Shown here: positions 42,101 through 54,977 of the stretch, piece by piece
How positions within the stretch are numbered: the first letter of the stretch is position 1
Layout of the letters: the number at the start of each line of letters is the position of its first letter
Source of the DNA: Phallusia mammillata
Taxonomy: Eukaryota; Chordata; Ascidiacea; Phlebobranchia; Ascidiidae
Assembly: GCA_003260075.1 (NCBI GenBank)
Contig: QLIY01000453.1
Coordinates: 46,438 to 110,437, forward strand
Direction of reading: 5' to 3'
DNA length: 64,000 nt
Notes under the pieces: model-generated
What the model was told of the DNA's origin: nothing
The model's database searches: none
Seen by the model: the letters and a program-made list of their open reading frames with translations, nothing else
Translations under genes and position numbers: made by a program

Positions 42101-43582
42101 CCGGATCCGAGACGAGTAGCACGACTTTATGTTGGTGTTTTGTGCTTCTCATGAACTATCCAGAATACGAAAAGATCATTCTCAAAGAAATAGACGAAAA
42201 CCTGGGTAAATTTTTTTACTTTCAAAAGACGCGTTAGCAAACGACATTTTCACCACTTAACTCATCTTTCAGTAGATCAGGTGGTAAATCTCGTAAATAA
42301 AGCACAAAAAACGTACGTTGCCTGGCGGACAATGAGCAAACTAAAATGGCAAGGAGCATACTAATACAGATTTTTAGAAAGAATATTAGGTCGTTTTACC
42401 TTCAATACAAAACTGTTTCGCTTTTGATACTGTCGATAATGGCAATGCTGTTAAATCGATACATATGCATATGAACATGTACAGATCTGAAGACAAATCG
42501 TCTGATTGTAGTCTTGACTCAAATACAATGTTTTAAATCAAAATGAGTTTTGCTTTCAAAATCAAAACAACTACTCAACATTTAGGATCAGATGGAGTGC
42601 CAACTATGGCCAACAGAGAAGACCTGCCAATGACTTGCGCTTTCATCGAAGAATGCATGCGATTTAAGACCCTCGTACCCCTCGCAGTTCAACACATGGC
42701 AACATCCACAACCAAACTTATGGGACACGTTATACCAAAGGGAACAACGGTATGACATACAAAACTAGTATAGTGACTAACTTGCCTGTGGTTTCGTTGG
42801 ACGTCACAGTTTTTCGACAGAAGTTATGTTGTTAAAGTTGAAGTTTTTACAACAAACTTGTGGAAGTGTAGAAAGTGAACTAATAGTCTTCCGATATGTC
42901 AAAGTAACGTTTTTCCTGATAATAATACATTGTTAAAATGTGATTTTAATTACGGTCTGAGTCGCTAAAACCGCCCTGCGCAATAGACAATCGTGTACGA
43001 ATGGCTAGGTACGCCTTGCATCCCTAACGCGTTTGACTTATACTGATCAGTAAAATGCAAAACGTTTGTTTGAAACACACTACAGCGTAACACACCATTA
43101 CATTGTATGTTGTCTGAACGATTCTGTTCCCATTGGGCTTAGATGAAGCAGAATAGAATTCAAATGCGTAAACTAATTTTATTTTTGTAATACGTTGACG
43201 GGAAAGGACATTCCGTCAAACCTGGGTATAAATGGAGTCCTAACAGAAAAATTTCCGAAAATTCCAGGTTTACGCCAATCTTCGTGGCGCGCATGCTGAC
43301 CCAGTGGATTGGCCGAATCCCAAACTATTTAATCCACGAAGATTCATAGATGAAGGCGGAAAATTCGTTCAGTCAAACAAGCTAATTCCGTTTTCAATCG
43401 GCACAAGATTCTGTCTCGGCGAAAGTTTGGCTCGTGCTGAAATCTTTATATTTTTCGTGAAAATTCTGCAGAAATTCCATGTTACACCAGCAAATGGAGT
43501 ACCTCCTGATATCAACGATGAAATTGTCTCATTGGTTGTAGCTGCTCGTAGTTGTGAAGTTAAACTAGAGGCACGGCACTAA
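39116..43582 (+). CDS. P450 gene G: CYP2-clan cytochrome P450, 500 aa
   Basis: Nine exons: 39116-39403, 39660-39805, 40185-40287, 41144-41253, 41321-41430, 41660-41781, 42061-42205, 42586-42749 and 43268-43582. They give 501 codons including stop, all GT-AG. The start is the first of several close ATGs (MMLMDTMVPQ). Motifs: membrane anchor, WWRRPHSKFPPGPRG, KYGPVMSVRIGRDE, I-helix AGSETSSTTLCW, E-x-x-R as ECMR, and haem loop FSIGTRFCLGESLAR. Exon 5 is 110 bases, 12 shorter than in A-F and shared with H, I and J. First of four head-to-tail paralogues. Expected ER monooxygenase with unknown substrate. Confidence 0.92.
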
Positions 43583-45595
43583 TTGAAAGTGGCGCATATA
43601 TGGAGTGAATGTGTGTCATTCAGACTGCAAGTAAACATTGTATGCTTTGCCAATTTTCTACATCGTGTGTAGTCAGGAAAATAATCATGTACATTTTTAA
43701 CTACTTTGCCTTCCAACAATTTAGTGTACATTATGTTGGATCTACTTAACAAAAGGATCATATCAAATATGATACAGTTGACGAAAGTTGGAACAAAGAA
43801 ATTGCAAATGTGAAATTATTTTTCGTTTGCTGATGCTCAAGCTTTGCTAATAATTAAAAGCATATGTAAGCACACTGACTGGTTTTAAGTTTCATTGAAC
43901 TTCCTTACAGTGCTAGTGTCAAAAATGCCCGAAATCCGATTTACCAAGGTGAACATCCAGCATAAATCTGTGTTGAAATTATACTTGAGGCCGTCCGTGC
44001 TCCAAAAAATCGACTCGAACTCTGTATAGTGCTGTATAACTCAGGTACATAGTTGTGGTGCGAGTCAAATTGCACACACGGGTTGGCGGTTACGGCTTCT
44101 GCGTATGTACAGAACGTTAACAAAACCACAAAGCGTTTTACAACGTAAAAATGCACCGATCGCATAATATATTATGAGCTTCTTCGACGATTTCCCATTA
44201 CAGAAAACAGGGCAAACGATTTCGCGTCGTTTCATGCTCCTGTAGATCCGTGTTAAACACATTAAAGCAGAAAATAACATGTGTATCTAGGTGACAGAAA
44301 AACGAGTCAGGCCAACAACAGTCATCTTCCGAATGTTGAAAGGCACCAAAATCCGCTCTTGCAAAACTTATGTATATTCTGGAAAATAAAATCCGGTTTG
44401 CTGTAATTAGTTCTAAACATGATGCAAGAGCAGAAAGTAAGAGTATGCAAACGATTTAGGGACACGTAGAATTTAAAACGAACAAAAAATGAACACAAAT
44501 CGCAGTTAGATAAACCAATGTGATGATGTTTCGTTTTTGTCAAGATTACCTGCTTTTCTTAAAGTCGATAATGCAATTGTAAAGATTAAAAGATAACTTT
44601 ACCAGCCAGATTCTCTTAAGTTTTCTATAGCATAATGGTTACACTTAATGGTTACATTGAAAAAGGGGCACGATCCAAACAAACTTCTAAAAACCATCCA
44701 CCATTTTTATTGCCATTCAGAGATAACAAAATATTAATTTGTTGTATGATACAAGTTCTGGCCAAATTTTAGCAGCTACGCGTTTGATATTTTCAAAAGT
44801 GCCCCATATGGGCTACAGACAAATGAGTAAAAGTTTTGCTCTCTAGCGTTACAATTTTGTGCTGCTTTGGTTGGCGTTGCACCCGAGAAGGCCTTTGAAG
44901 TGACCGCACATGCGTCCTGTGTGAGATTGCTGAACAACTTTACCAGACATATTTGTGACCCGTAACTGGCTTAGTGAGTCAGCATTTTATGCTAAACCGC
45001 ATGTAAAAACTTGAGCAACGAGCTGACGTTTTTCTTTTTCTGTATGTGCAATAATGTGTGCTGTAGATGAGTTTTTGAAGCTTTATCAGTAAAACGGACA
45101 AGCAGCTTTAGCAGGTAAACAAATCCTTACAAGACTTGACTAATTGCAAGTTTGTTGATTTTCAGCAATAATTTGGGCACAAACGCAAACAAAAACCCTA
45201 ACTTAATATTACTGATTTTTTCACATCGTTCTAGTCATGCTAAGCCTTGACCATCGCTTAAATCGCTTAAGTTTAGTTGCAGACGAGTAATTGTCAAGAT
45301 GATGTCGAAACGACTAGACAAGGAAAAAATGCAACGAATGGCAATCTGCCAACGACTCTTCAAATACTAACTCTCTAACGCTGAGTTGCGAACGTTGTAA
45401 CTTGGACTTTCATACAATCTCAATGATTTGAAGTCGTTGGGCAAACAATAGATAGTCAGGTAAAAGAAAACAGGTCAAAACGCTTTGCTATTACAGTGTC
45501 TTCTTTGGAAATACTTAAAACCCTAGCTTGTTACAAAAGGTAAAGCAAAACTATAACCACTGGCAGGTAACATGTAGGATACCATATCAGGTACG
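43583..45595. other. Intergenic between genes G and H
   Basis: About 2 kb without an exon or repeat I can name. Short frames on the minus strand (43.9-44.5 kb) have no recognisable motif or splice context. Confidence 0.55.
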
Positions 45596-47201
45596 ATGTT
45601 GCCTGATTTCATTGTGCCACAGTTAGCAGTCATATTTAGCTTCTGGAATCTCTTTGGATTATCAGTCGCTCTGCTTTACTCATACTGGTGGCGAAGACCT
45701 CACCCCAAATTTCCCCCAGGTCCCAGGGGTCTTCCTCTCTTGGGAGTGGTTCCATTTTTTGGCAAGGCTCCGGGACTGGCGATGAAAAAGTGGAGTGTGG
45801 AAAAATATGGACCTGTCATGTCTGTACGATTTGGAAGGGAGGAAGTGGTTGTTTTAAACACCTTTGATGCGATCAACCTGGTACAATTTGTTCATTTGAT
45901 ACATTTGCGATCAAAACTAAATTGAAGCTCTTACACTACTACATATTTGCTGTATTTCATGCTTGAAAAAAGTGTGTAGATTCACAAATCATTATTTTTG
46001 GTTGCAGGCTCTTGTCAAACGCAGTGCTTCATTTTCGGATCGTCCTTGGGTTCAGTTGTTTTGCTCACAAACCAACCAGAGGGGAATTGTATTTCGAAAG
46101 TATGGGGAAACCTTCAAAGTGCAAAAACACTTTACTCTGAAGTATCTGAGAGAGTAAGTGTGAAATCGAGTTATGTCGAAGAGCCAAAATTTTTGTAATC
46201 ACCTTAAGTTTAAACGCTTGAATCTTGATAATATTAATCTTGGACGTCTGGACTTAAGATTACCGGATCTTATAGACATTACTCGACAGGGTTGAAATTC
46301 TGCGGAATTGGTAAAATAACACTTTGTAGCCTGTTTTATTTTTTGGTAAAAAAGCGTAATAACAAAGAGATGAATTCAGGCGATGAAACTGTGTTAATTG
46401 TTTACAGAAAGGGAGTGGCAAAACGCAAGATTGAAAACATGTTAAATGAAGAAGGCGACCACTTTGTTGCATTTCTTAACACCATTAACGATGGTCCAAT
46501 TGACCTTAATGTACAAGAGACCTTAGCTACACGACAACATGCATGTCTATCGAATAGATTGCGTCCAAATTATGGCACCAGGCTTTGATATATTGAGAGA
46601 AAGCCAGATAAATCAGCCAACCCTGTTACAGTTGACCAAAGACTGCACAACTTAACAAAAAACATTATGTTTGTTGTATAATAAGGGAAACTTAGGCACA
46701 CTATACACGGACTTGAAAAGTAAATTTATTATGGCTAATTCGTTAATTTTGGTTGCTTAAATTTAACTTATTAAACGGCCAGTTTAAAGCTAAACTTTGT
46801 CACCGAATAACTAATCTTTTTAATGTAGAAATATTTATTTTGGGTGACTGGAAACGTGATATTTCAAACAGTATTGGGAAAACGAAACGAATACGGAGAT
46901 GAAAACCTTGCCAAACTTTTAACGGCTATAAGCAACTTGTAAGTTTATAGTGTTTTAAAGTGTTGACTATGAGAATTTAGCATTGTAAATCCATAAATAT
47001 AGCAAATATTTGTGGCAAAATTTTTTTTGTAACAAGAAACTTTTTTTTGTAACAAGTTTTTTATCGTCAATCGCACGGAGGTTACAGTTTACCTAATAAA
47101 CAAAAGTTCGTCATTTCCAGTTTAAAACGTTTAAACAAGAGAATAACGTTTGATGTGTCTTGTTGTCTCCCCACATTTCGATTTTAACTTTAAGCGTTTT
47201 T

Positions 47202-47275
<74 letters not shown>

Positions 47276-49084
47276 ATGATTGTGTGTTCGAACACACTTA
47301 AAAGTAGTGATCAAACATTAACTGATTTATGATTTGTTTTAGTTGTTCCACATTATCCCTAACTTTGTTCCCGTTGTAGATTTAAGGACCCACGCCTTAG
47401 TGTTATAAGCCTGTTTCCGTTTTTGGGAAGACTCCCGCCTCTTAGCAAGACTGTGAATAGATTCGAAGAAAACATGAAATACATTCTTGGTATGGTTATT
47501 GCAATTTAGTTGGCTATACAAGGCTAATCAATACCAATAAAATTGCTGTGTTTGTAGACACAATACAAACCTACATAGACGAGCACAGAAAAAACTTTGA
47601 TCCTAATAATGTTGACGATTTTATTGACGCCTTCTTGTACGAACAGAAGTTTGGAACGAGAAAAGACATTGACTATACAGTAAAGTTTTCTCATATTAAA
47701 AAAGGTGGCCGTAGCAACGGTGAATAAATACATTAAAAAAGTGATACATTCATTCAAAGAAATTGTTAACGTTTGCAGCTATGACCATCGTTTTCTATAC
47801 TTTTCGGTAGGGTACCTTTCTTACCACTACATAGTAATTTGCTACACTGCCTATTTTTCCTTTTAAATTTGGTGCATTCGATTAGAATTTACAGCTTATA
47901 TAATACTTTATTGTAGGACGATCAACTGAAAGCTGCCTGCAGGGACTTCTTTGTGGCAGGGACGGAAACTAGCAGTACTACTCTATGTTGGTGCTTTGTG
48001 CTGCTAATGAACTACCCAGAATACGAAAAGATAATACTCAAGGAAATTGATCAAACGCTAGGTAACGTTTGATTTCCTGTGCTTGTGACATACGTTCACA
48101 TTAAAAACAAGTATGTTGAGTTAGCATCAGATGGAATTCAATCAACGTACTAGTCGTTTGCAACAAATTAGATACTTCTTTACTATGTTTTTCATCTCTT
48201 GGGTAAACTGTTTAGAAGCATTATTCTTTCCAGCGTGATTGCGCGATCAAAATGTCGAATACAAGCATCTTCCTAATGCAAACAGAGCTTAAAAGGAAAA
48301 AAAATATGTACAAAGCAATGGAGTTGGAAAACAGGACACCAGTCTACTATAAACTCAACAATTTACTTCTATTTTCAGGATTTGACGGAGTGCCGAGTCA
48401 CACTAAAAAGGATGAAATGCCTATGACTTGTGCGTTCATTCAAGAAAGTATGAGACTAAAAACAGTTGCACCTCTTGGTGTCAGACACATGGTAAACTCC
48501 ACATGTGAACTTATGGAACATATTATACCAAAGGGGACAGCAGTAAGTAAAATTGATTTCAAATCGATCCTATTATATTTCAGGCACACTTCTATTTTTT
48601 GCAACGAAATGATATTGGAATTTATAATATAGAATTTTAAATTCATTTATCATTGGAAAATAAGTTAAAGCTGCTTTAGGTTATCTAAAAACTTTTAACA
48701 ATTTGTTTGTGTTTAACATTTCACTTTTATGTCGCATAACATTTACTGAACGGTGGCCTTTTTATGCAGATAATTGTTAATCTTTCTGGTGCGCATATGG
48801 ATCCAGTAGATTGGCCGAATCCCAAAGTGTTTAATCCGCGAAGATTCATAGACGACAATGGAAAGTTTGTTCCTTCAAAAAAGCTCATCCCGTTTTCTGT
48901 TGGAACACGATTTTGCCTTGGTGAAAGTTTAGCCCGAGCTCAGATCTTTATATTCTTTGTCAAAATCCTTCAGAAATTTCGCGTTACCCCTGCAAACGGT
49001 ATGCCACCTGATATCAACGATGAAATTGTGTCTACGGTTACTGCAGCCCGTACATGTGACGTTATGCTCAAACCCCGCAATTAA
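45596..49084 (+). CDS. P450 gene H: CYP2-clan cytochrome P450, 499 aa
   Basis: Nine exons: 45596-45880, 46008-46153, 46408-46510, 46829-46938, 47380-47489, 47558-47679, 47917-48061, 48379-48542 and 48770-49084. They total 500 codons, GT-AG throughout (the donor at 46511 is gtacaa). Motifs: membrane anchor, WWRRPHPKFPPGPRG, KYGPVMSVRFGRE, I-helix AGTETSSTTLCW, E-x-x-R as ESMR, and haem loop FSVGTRFCLGESLAR. Exon 1 ends in a leucine codon where paralogues have glutamine. Intron 4 carries a 71-base G run. Expected role as for gene G. Confidence 0.92.
47204..47274. repeat. 71-base poly-G tract in intron 4 of gene H
   Basis: Uninterrupted G run with no visible flanking duplication. The glycine-only and proline-only frames over it are not genes. 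Confidence 0.9.
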
Positions 49085-49225
49085 AGGGTGCGTAAAAGTC
49101 TCTCGTCAATTCCTTTGCTATATCTCTCAAAATCTAACTAAGTAATTTTGTGGTGTATAATATACACCACAAAGTGGTTCCCAACCTATGGGTCGCGACC
49201 CAAAGTTGGGTCGCCTGACAATTCT

Positions 49226-49283
<58 letters not shown>
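49226..49283. repeat. 58-base poly-G tract
   Basis: Sits inside a hAT-like element, as do the tracts at 29331 and 31429. Confidence 0.9.
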
Positions 49284-49285
<2 letters not shown>

Positions 49286-49708
49286 TGCAATTGCATTGAA
49301 AACCTAAAAGTAGTTGATTTGTTGTATCTTTTAAACAAAATTGTATGTTTGCAACAGCACACTTTGCTCCTTTAATCCAAAGTGTGGCATAGGCCAGTAG
49401 CGGGCGAACTTGTTCAATGAAAGGGTCACAAAAAGAGTCATCAGCAGCTAGCCGCAAACTCAGTCTGTACAGCTTTATTAAAGCCAGAGCATTACAGTTC
49501 ATGTTCGGACAACCTTTAAGTTCGAATAAAACGGGTTTGACTTCCCACATCTGTGTTGTAACTTCACTTCGTTAATTCTAACTTTGCGCATCAATTTAGG
49601 GCTTTATTCAAAAAAGATCGGTTTCGGGCTGGGCCCAACTTAAACTCGAGCTAGAAAGGTCACAAAACACGAGTTGGCGGGTCGCAGTTTGAGGGCAATG
49701 TTCGGCTA

Positions 49709-49721
49709 GTTAATCATTAAA
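49709..49721 (+). promoter_or_regulatory. HNF1-like site upstream of gene I
   Basis: gttaatcattaaa fits the HNF1 homeodomain consensus (GTTAATNATTAAY) except at the last position. It lies 324 bases before the ATG, and an equivalent site precedes gene J at almost the same distance. Function is inferred. Confidence 0.45.
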
Positions 49722-50032
49722 TATATGATCTCCTGGTCACATTACATAGCGTCATTTGTGTGACACTTGTAATTTGTCAGGCAGGCGTTCCTTATCGTAA
49801 AGTGCTACCGTACACGTTTTGTATATTGATGCAATCCTCAGATAGTTGAGTTAAAAACTAGTTTTTGTGTGGAAAGAGCAAGGATAAAATACGAACATCA
49901 AAGCAATTCCTTTTTACAGACGGTTGGTATAGGAAAAGTAGTACATTTGCCACTATTGAAACGTTTTAAGTTGCAGTTGCGTTGCCTGCAAGAAAGTCCG
50001 TTGCTAACAAACAGGGACAAAATACATTAGCA

Positions 50033-53000
50033 ATGCTGCTCGAAGCAGTTTCGAATTTGTCCTCCATATTCAGTTTCTGGAGTCTCCTTGGTTTGGCAGT
50101 CACTTTTCTTTACCTTTACTGGTGGCAAAGACCCCATCCAAGATTTCCTCCTGGCCCTAGAGGTATCCCTCTTTTTGGGGTGATTTTATTTTTTGGCAAG
50201 GCTCCAGGCCTGACAATGAAAAAGTGGAGTGTGGAAAAATATGGACCTGTTATGTCTGTACGATTTGGAAGGGAGGACGTTGTTATATTAAACACTTTTG
50301 ATGCTATTAATCAGGTAAAAAATATTTTGGGTGCTAAGGTAAGATTTACAAATTGTTTCTGACCATTTACTAAAGTTTACATATGGATAAAATGGATTTC
50401 ACGTTTTGTATTGGAACTGGTCTAGTATGTAACAAATGAATCTAAACAAACCCACTAAAATGAAAATACGTTCATAACTGGGTTGTGTAGCTCGAATATC
50501 AATGAAGGATGTATTTTTTCTAGCCTCTGCCTTGTCATATGGCAATGCTTGGGAAACCGGCTTAACTTGTTAATGCCTTTAATAGGGTCAGCTCAGGATG
50601 AAATATAATTAAGAGTTGTAATTAAACACATTTTTTTGCTATCTTTAGGCTTTTGTCAAACAAAGTGCCATCTTTTCGGATCGTCCCTTGATTCCGATGT
50701 TTTACGCACACAACAAAAACAACGGCATTGTGTTTCGAAAATACGATGAAACTTTCAAAGCGCAGAAACATTTTGCACTCAAGTTCCTGAGAGAGTAAAT
50801 GTTGTGGACTACTAGAGGCAGTAAAATAATTTTAACATACTTAATTCCTTGCAGAAGTGGAATTGCAAGACATAAGATTGAGGGCGTGCTAAACGAGGAA
50901 GGGGATCGATTTGTTGAGTTTCTTAAATCTCTTAACAAAGGTTCTGTTAACTTCAAGGTAAAATAAAGTGGGACTTATTTTACACTTGTTGAACCAGGAG
51001 CTGGGTGGAAAATCTAAAGTAGTATCTCCCTGATTTTTTCACGCGCATATAGCGTCCAACTCTAAAACATTAAAGTATGCTAAATACACAGTATGTCAAT
51101 CGAAGTTATATAGGCTCAAGCGACTTAAAAGCATTACAAATACAGATTTACCGTGTTCCGCAACAGTTTGTGAGCAAAGCTTTGACCCATTAGGTTAACA
51201 CACTAACTGCAGTTAACAATAAACTGTTCTGTTTTCATTGGCCAAATATGATGGCCAAACATTAAATACGTTGGAAATATATGGGTATATAAAGGCCAAG
51301 GATGTTGTTAGAACGTTTGACAGAGTTGTTATGAATCAGCTTGTTTTTTTACAGAAATGTTTTTACTGGCTGACTAGCAACGTGATTTCTCAGATTGCGC
51401 TTGGCAAACGACACGAATACGACGACAAAGATTTTCTTCGTCTGTTGGACGCAGTGAACAAGTTGTAAGCAACAATATGATTTTACAGTTTCCATTTGTA
51501 TAAACACGGGGCTAGCTAGCTACGCATATGGGAGCCGAATCATTTGCCTAGGAGGGCAAGTTTTGACACATACAGACGTACACTTACATCGATGGACTAC
51601 GATGGCATGTAATTTTATGTAATTTAAACCTAAATTACTCTACGATGAAAAAAAACACGTTTTATTGTACCATTTTTATGTTCGAAATACGGAACGGCTG
51701 AGATAATTGAAATAACACCAGATATGCAAAGAAGGTAGACATCGTAAAACTGGCTTCTTTAGACATACACTGACTTTTTCTCCTTGTATAAGTATAATAC
51801 TGTTTAATATTTCAAGTAATACTCTTTTTGTTAAGTACAATACATTCAGTTTTTCCACAATATATGTTACTTATGAGGAAAATTGAAATTCCAGTGGTAC
51901 TGGCGCAAGTGCCCCCTTTTGCTCTTAGGTGCGGGCGCCCATGGCTTCACAAAAACAAAATAAACAACACACACATCCACTTCTTTAAACAGTAGGTTCG
52001 GTTGTGCAATGAATCAATGTGGACCTGCACTCATTTCTGATCTCTAGCTGGTGTATAAAGCAACATTGCCTTCAATACCTTTGTTCAATAAATTAATGAA
52101 GTAAACACGATCATGAGTACATTTTAACATAAAGTGCATATGTTTCAGATTTGCAGATCCAAAACTTCCCATCGTAAATCTTTTTTCTTTTTTGGGAAAA
52201 ATCCCTCCCCTTAATAAGACTTTAAAATCATTCCTGGAAAATGCAGCCTTCATTCGAGGTATGTCTAAGCACAAATAGCACATTGGACTTGAAATTTAAA
52301 TTTCTCGATTTATTAATCACAGATGCCATGAAAGCTTATGTAGATGAACACAGGACGAATTTCGATGCAGACAATATCGACGATTTTATTGATGCATACT
52401 TGTACGAACAACAGTTCGGAAAAACGAAGGGCAAACACTTCTCGGTTAGATATTATACATGCACCGCGACCTAGTTTAGACCAAAATACTCTCTTGGAGT
52501 TACATTCCTAACTTGCAAAACAAGTGTCGGCAAACAGGAATAGTCAAATAAAGTAGTACAACGGCAGATTCATGGCAATAAAGTGCATGTTAAATTTTCA
52601 CCTGCTCCAGTTTTTCTTGTTAGAATTTTTTTGTAATGTGGTCCCACGATGTAGAACTTTTTTAGGACATGCAACTGCAATCCGCGTGCCAAGATTTGTT
52701 GGTAGCAGGGTCCGAGACAACCAGCACAACATTATGCTGGTGCTTTGTGTTACTAATGAACTATTCGGAGTACGAGAAGATTATTATGAACGAAATTGAC
52801 AAATCACTCGGTAAGTTGATTACCAAAGGAACAAAATTGAAAGTTGTTTTTGATGTGGAAAACAAATCTGTAACTTGCAGATATAAAATCTGTATCACAA
52901 AAACATCAGATATATGTGCAAATATACAAAAAAACGAATAGTAAACATCCAAATATATTACTGAGCATGCAACATGTGCCAAAACAAACAATTTTACCTA

Positions 53001-53784
53001 TTTAGGATTCATTATTTTCTTTCTGCTATTTAAGGATCAGATGGAGTACCAGCCATGGCCAAAAAAGAAGAACTGCCGATGACCTGCGCTTTCATCCAAG
53101 AATGCATGCGATTTAAAACCCTTTCACCGCTCGCTGTTCAGCACAAGACAACCGCCACAACTGAAGTTATGGGGCACGTTATACCGAAGGGAACAACGGT
53201 AATTCTACTTAAAAAGAGATGTAAAAATATCCAATATGTTTTTCGCTGTGTGTTTGAAAGATTTTGAGTGGGAATTAAGGGCCATCTTTTTATAGGTCCA
53301 GCTGTTTTTTATTATTCGCGTGTAATGTTAAACATTCATTTTCAGAAAGCTTAAATTTGCAAAGTGTGAGCTACTGATATCTAGAATTCAACATTAGGTG
53401 CTTTTGTTCTTTACAGTGCGGATTTGCCACTTTAATGCAATGTTCATCGTAATTGCTGTTTGTCTGCAGGTAATTGCAAATCTTTCTGGGGCCCATAAGG
53501 ATCCAATAGATTGGCCAAACCCAGAAGAATTTAATCCACGAAGATTTATAGACGAAAATGGAAAGTTTGTTCCCTCAAAAAAGCTTATCCCGTTTTCGGT
53601 TGGAGCAAGATTTTGTCTCGGGGAGAGTCTGGCTAGGGCTGAGATCTTCATATTCTTTGTCAAAATTCTTCAGAAATTTCGTGTTTCACCCGCAAATGGT
53701 GTGCCTCCTGATGTTAATGACGAAATTGTCTCGTTAGTGACAGCTGCCCGTACCTGTGATGTCAAGCTGGAAAACCGCATTTAA
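50033..53784 (+). CDS. P450 gene I: CYP2-clan cytochrome P450, 498 aa
   Basis: Nine exons: 50033-50314, 50649-50794, 50855-50957, 51355-51464, 52149-52258, 52323-52444, 52666-52810, 53035-53198 and 53470-53784. They total 499 codons, all GT-AG. The start is the ATG of MLLEAVSN, matching that of gene J; the frame stays open upstream but has no earlier ATG. Motifs: membrane anchor, WWQRPHPRFPPGPRG, KYGPVMSVRFGRED, I-helix AGSETTSTTLCW, E-x-x-R as ECMR, and haem loop FSVGARFCLGESLAR. It is the closest paralogue of J, with several near-identical exon stretches. Expected ER monooxygenase, substrate unknown. Confidence 0.93.
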
Positions 53785-54659
53785 AATATATGTAACAGAA
53801 GTTACGAGCATAAAACTTATGTAATTTGGTATGTGCGAGTAGTTTTAATTAAAATACATTTTAAGTATGCTAATCCGTATGCAATATAGAATATGTCCAC
53901 GTACAAAAGATAAAAACCGTAACAACGTGCTATTTTTCTTCGCAGTTTTCCCCGATTTTACGTTATTACGGGTTTATTTTTCGTGCGCAGTTTTCTCCGT
54001 CAAGCTTTCAGTTGAGGGTTAGTCGTGTTTGAGATGCTTGTCTAATTTTATTCCTTTTTAAGTTGCCGTTTTAGACACGGAAGATGCTTGCATAAGCATA
54101 ATATATTTGTTCTTTATAAAAACTAATTTCAGCTTTAAACAAACGCTTGCAAACGGGCATTGTTTGGCTGGTAATCTTCATGCAAAAACGATATAAATGC
54201 ATAGCACCAATCGAAAAACGTTTTAAAGTTAATTCAAATCCAAATTGCTTTCAATATTTAGTTTTAACAGCAAAATATGCGACCACTATTCGATGTTGCA
54301 GCTTTGTTGACAAGAATCAAACATAAAGGTCTGAGCTCTATGTTAGTGAGCGAGCATTTAAGTTTAGTTAGCGAAAAGGGAGATCGTCGACCCAAAAACT
54401 TGCCCAAACAAGGTCGAGCTGCAATATCGTGCTCTATAAACTCAGCATGATATATCGAATTGTCGCCCCCAGGCTAATGGCTCGCGCAAAATTTGTTACC
54501 AAACAAATTAATGGTGCATGCCAAAAAGCACTGAGTTAAAAAAAACTTCCTGTTATTTTGCCTTGGGCAACGTAAAACCACATGTTTTTTTGCATTTAAA
54601 CTTAAGACAGATAAAATACATACAGTTTTAAATGAAGTGGACTAAATAGCGGCTAGTTA

Positions 54660-54672
54660 GTTAATCATTAAA
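54660..54672 (+). promoter_or_regulatory. HNF1-like site upstream of gene J
   Basis: gttaatcattaaa, 318 bases before the ATG, in a short block (ggctagtta...) shared with the upstream of gene I. Confidence 0.45.
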
Positions 54673-54821
54673 TAGTGACCGAAGCCTTATGTTCCACTGG
54701 TAACTGACACGGTCTGATGTTTGTAGTAGGTCTTGGTCGACATCTGATCGTATATAATTTGTAACTTTTCAGGTTTAGCCTCAATAAGCAGTTGATTTCT
54801 TATCACAAAATGGCATATGTG

Positions 54822-54829
54822 TATAAAAG
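54822..54829 (+). promoter_or_regulatory. Possible TATA box of gene J
   Basis: tataaaag, 156 bases before the ATG. If used, the 5' untranslated region would be about 125 bases. No equivalent is clear before gene I. Confidence 0.35.
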
Positions 54830-54977
54830 TATCATGAGATGGAATAAATATTCAAGATGAGCTATTGTTTCAGAACTTTTGTGGATTTATTGTGACTACA
54901 AAACGTTTTGAATTTGCAAATGCGTTACTACTAAGCAAGTTTGTTAACCACAAGAAATAGGGACAAGTGCATTAGCA

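Larger units (their letters stand above)
49085..50032. other. Intergenic between genes H and I, with a hAT end and poly-G
   Basis: A hAT-type left end (agtggttcccaacctatggg) begins near 49173 and runs into a 58-base G tract at 49226-49283. I cannot find its right end. From about 49680 the sequence resembles the upstream region of gene J. Confidence 0.6.
53785..54977. other. Intergenic between genes I and J
   Basis: The last 350 bases hold the conserved upstream region of gene J. I see no gene in the first 800 bases. Confidence 0.6.

Noticed and set aside
43941..44543. Minus-strand open frames between genes G and H
   Set aside because: They are short, with no motif, splice sites or similarity to anything else in the window.
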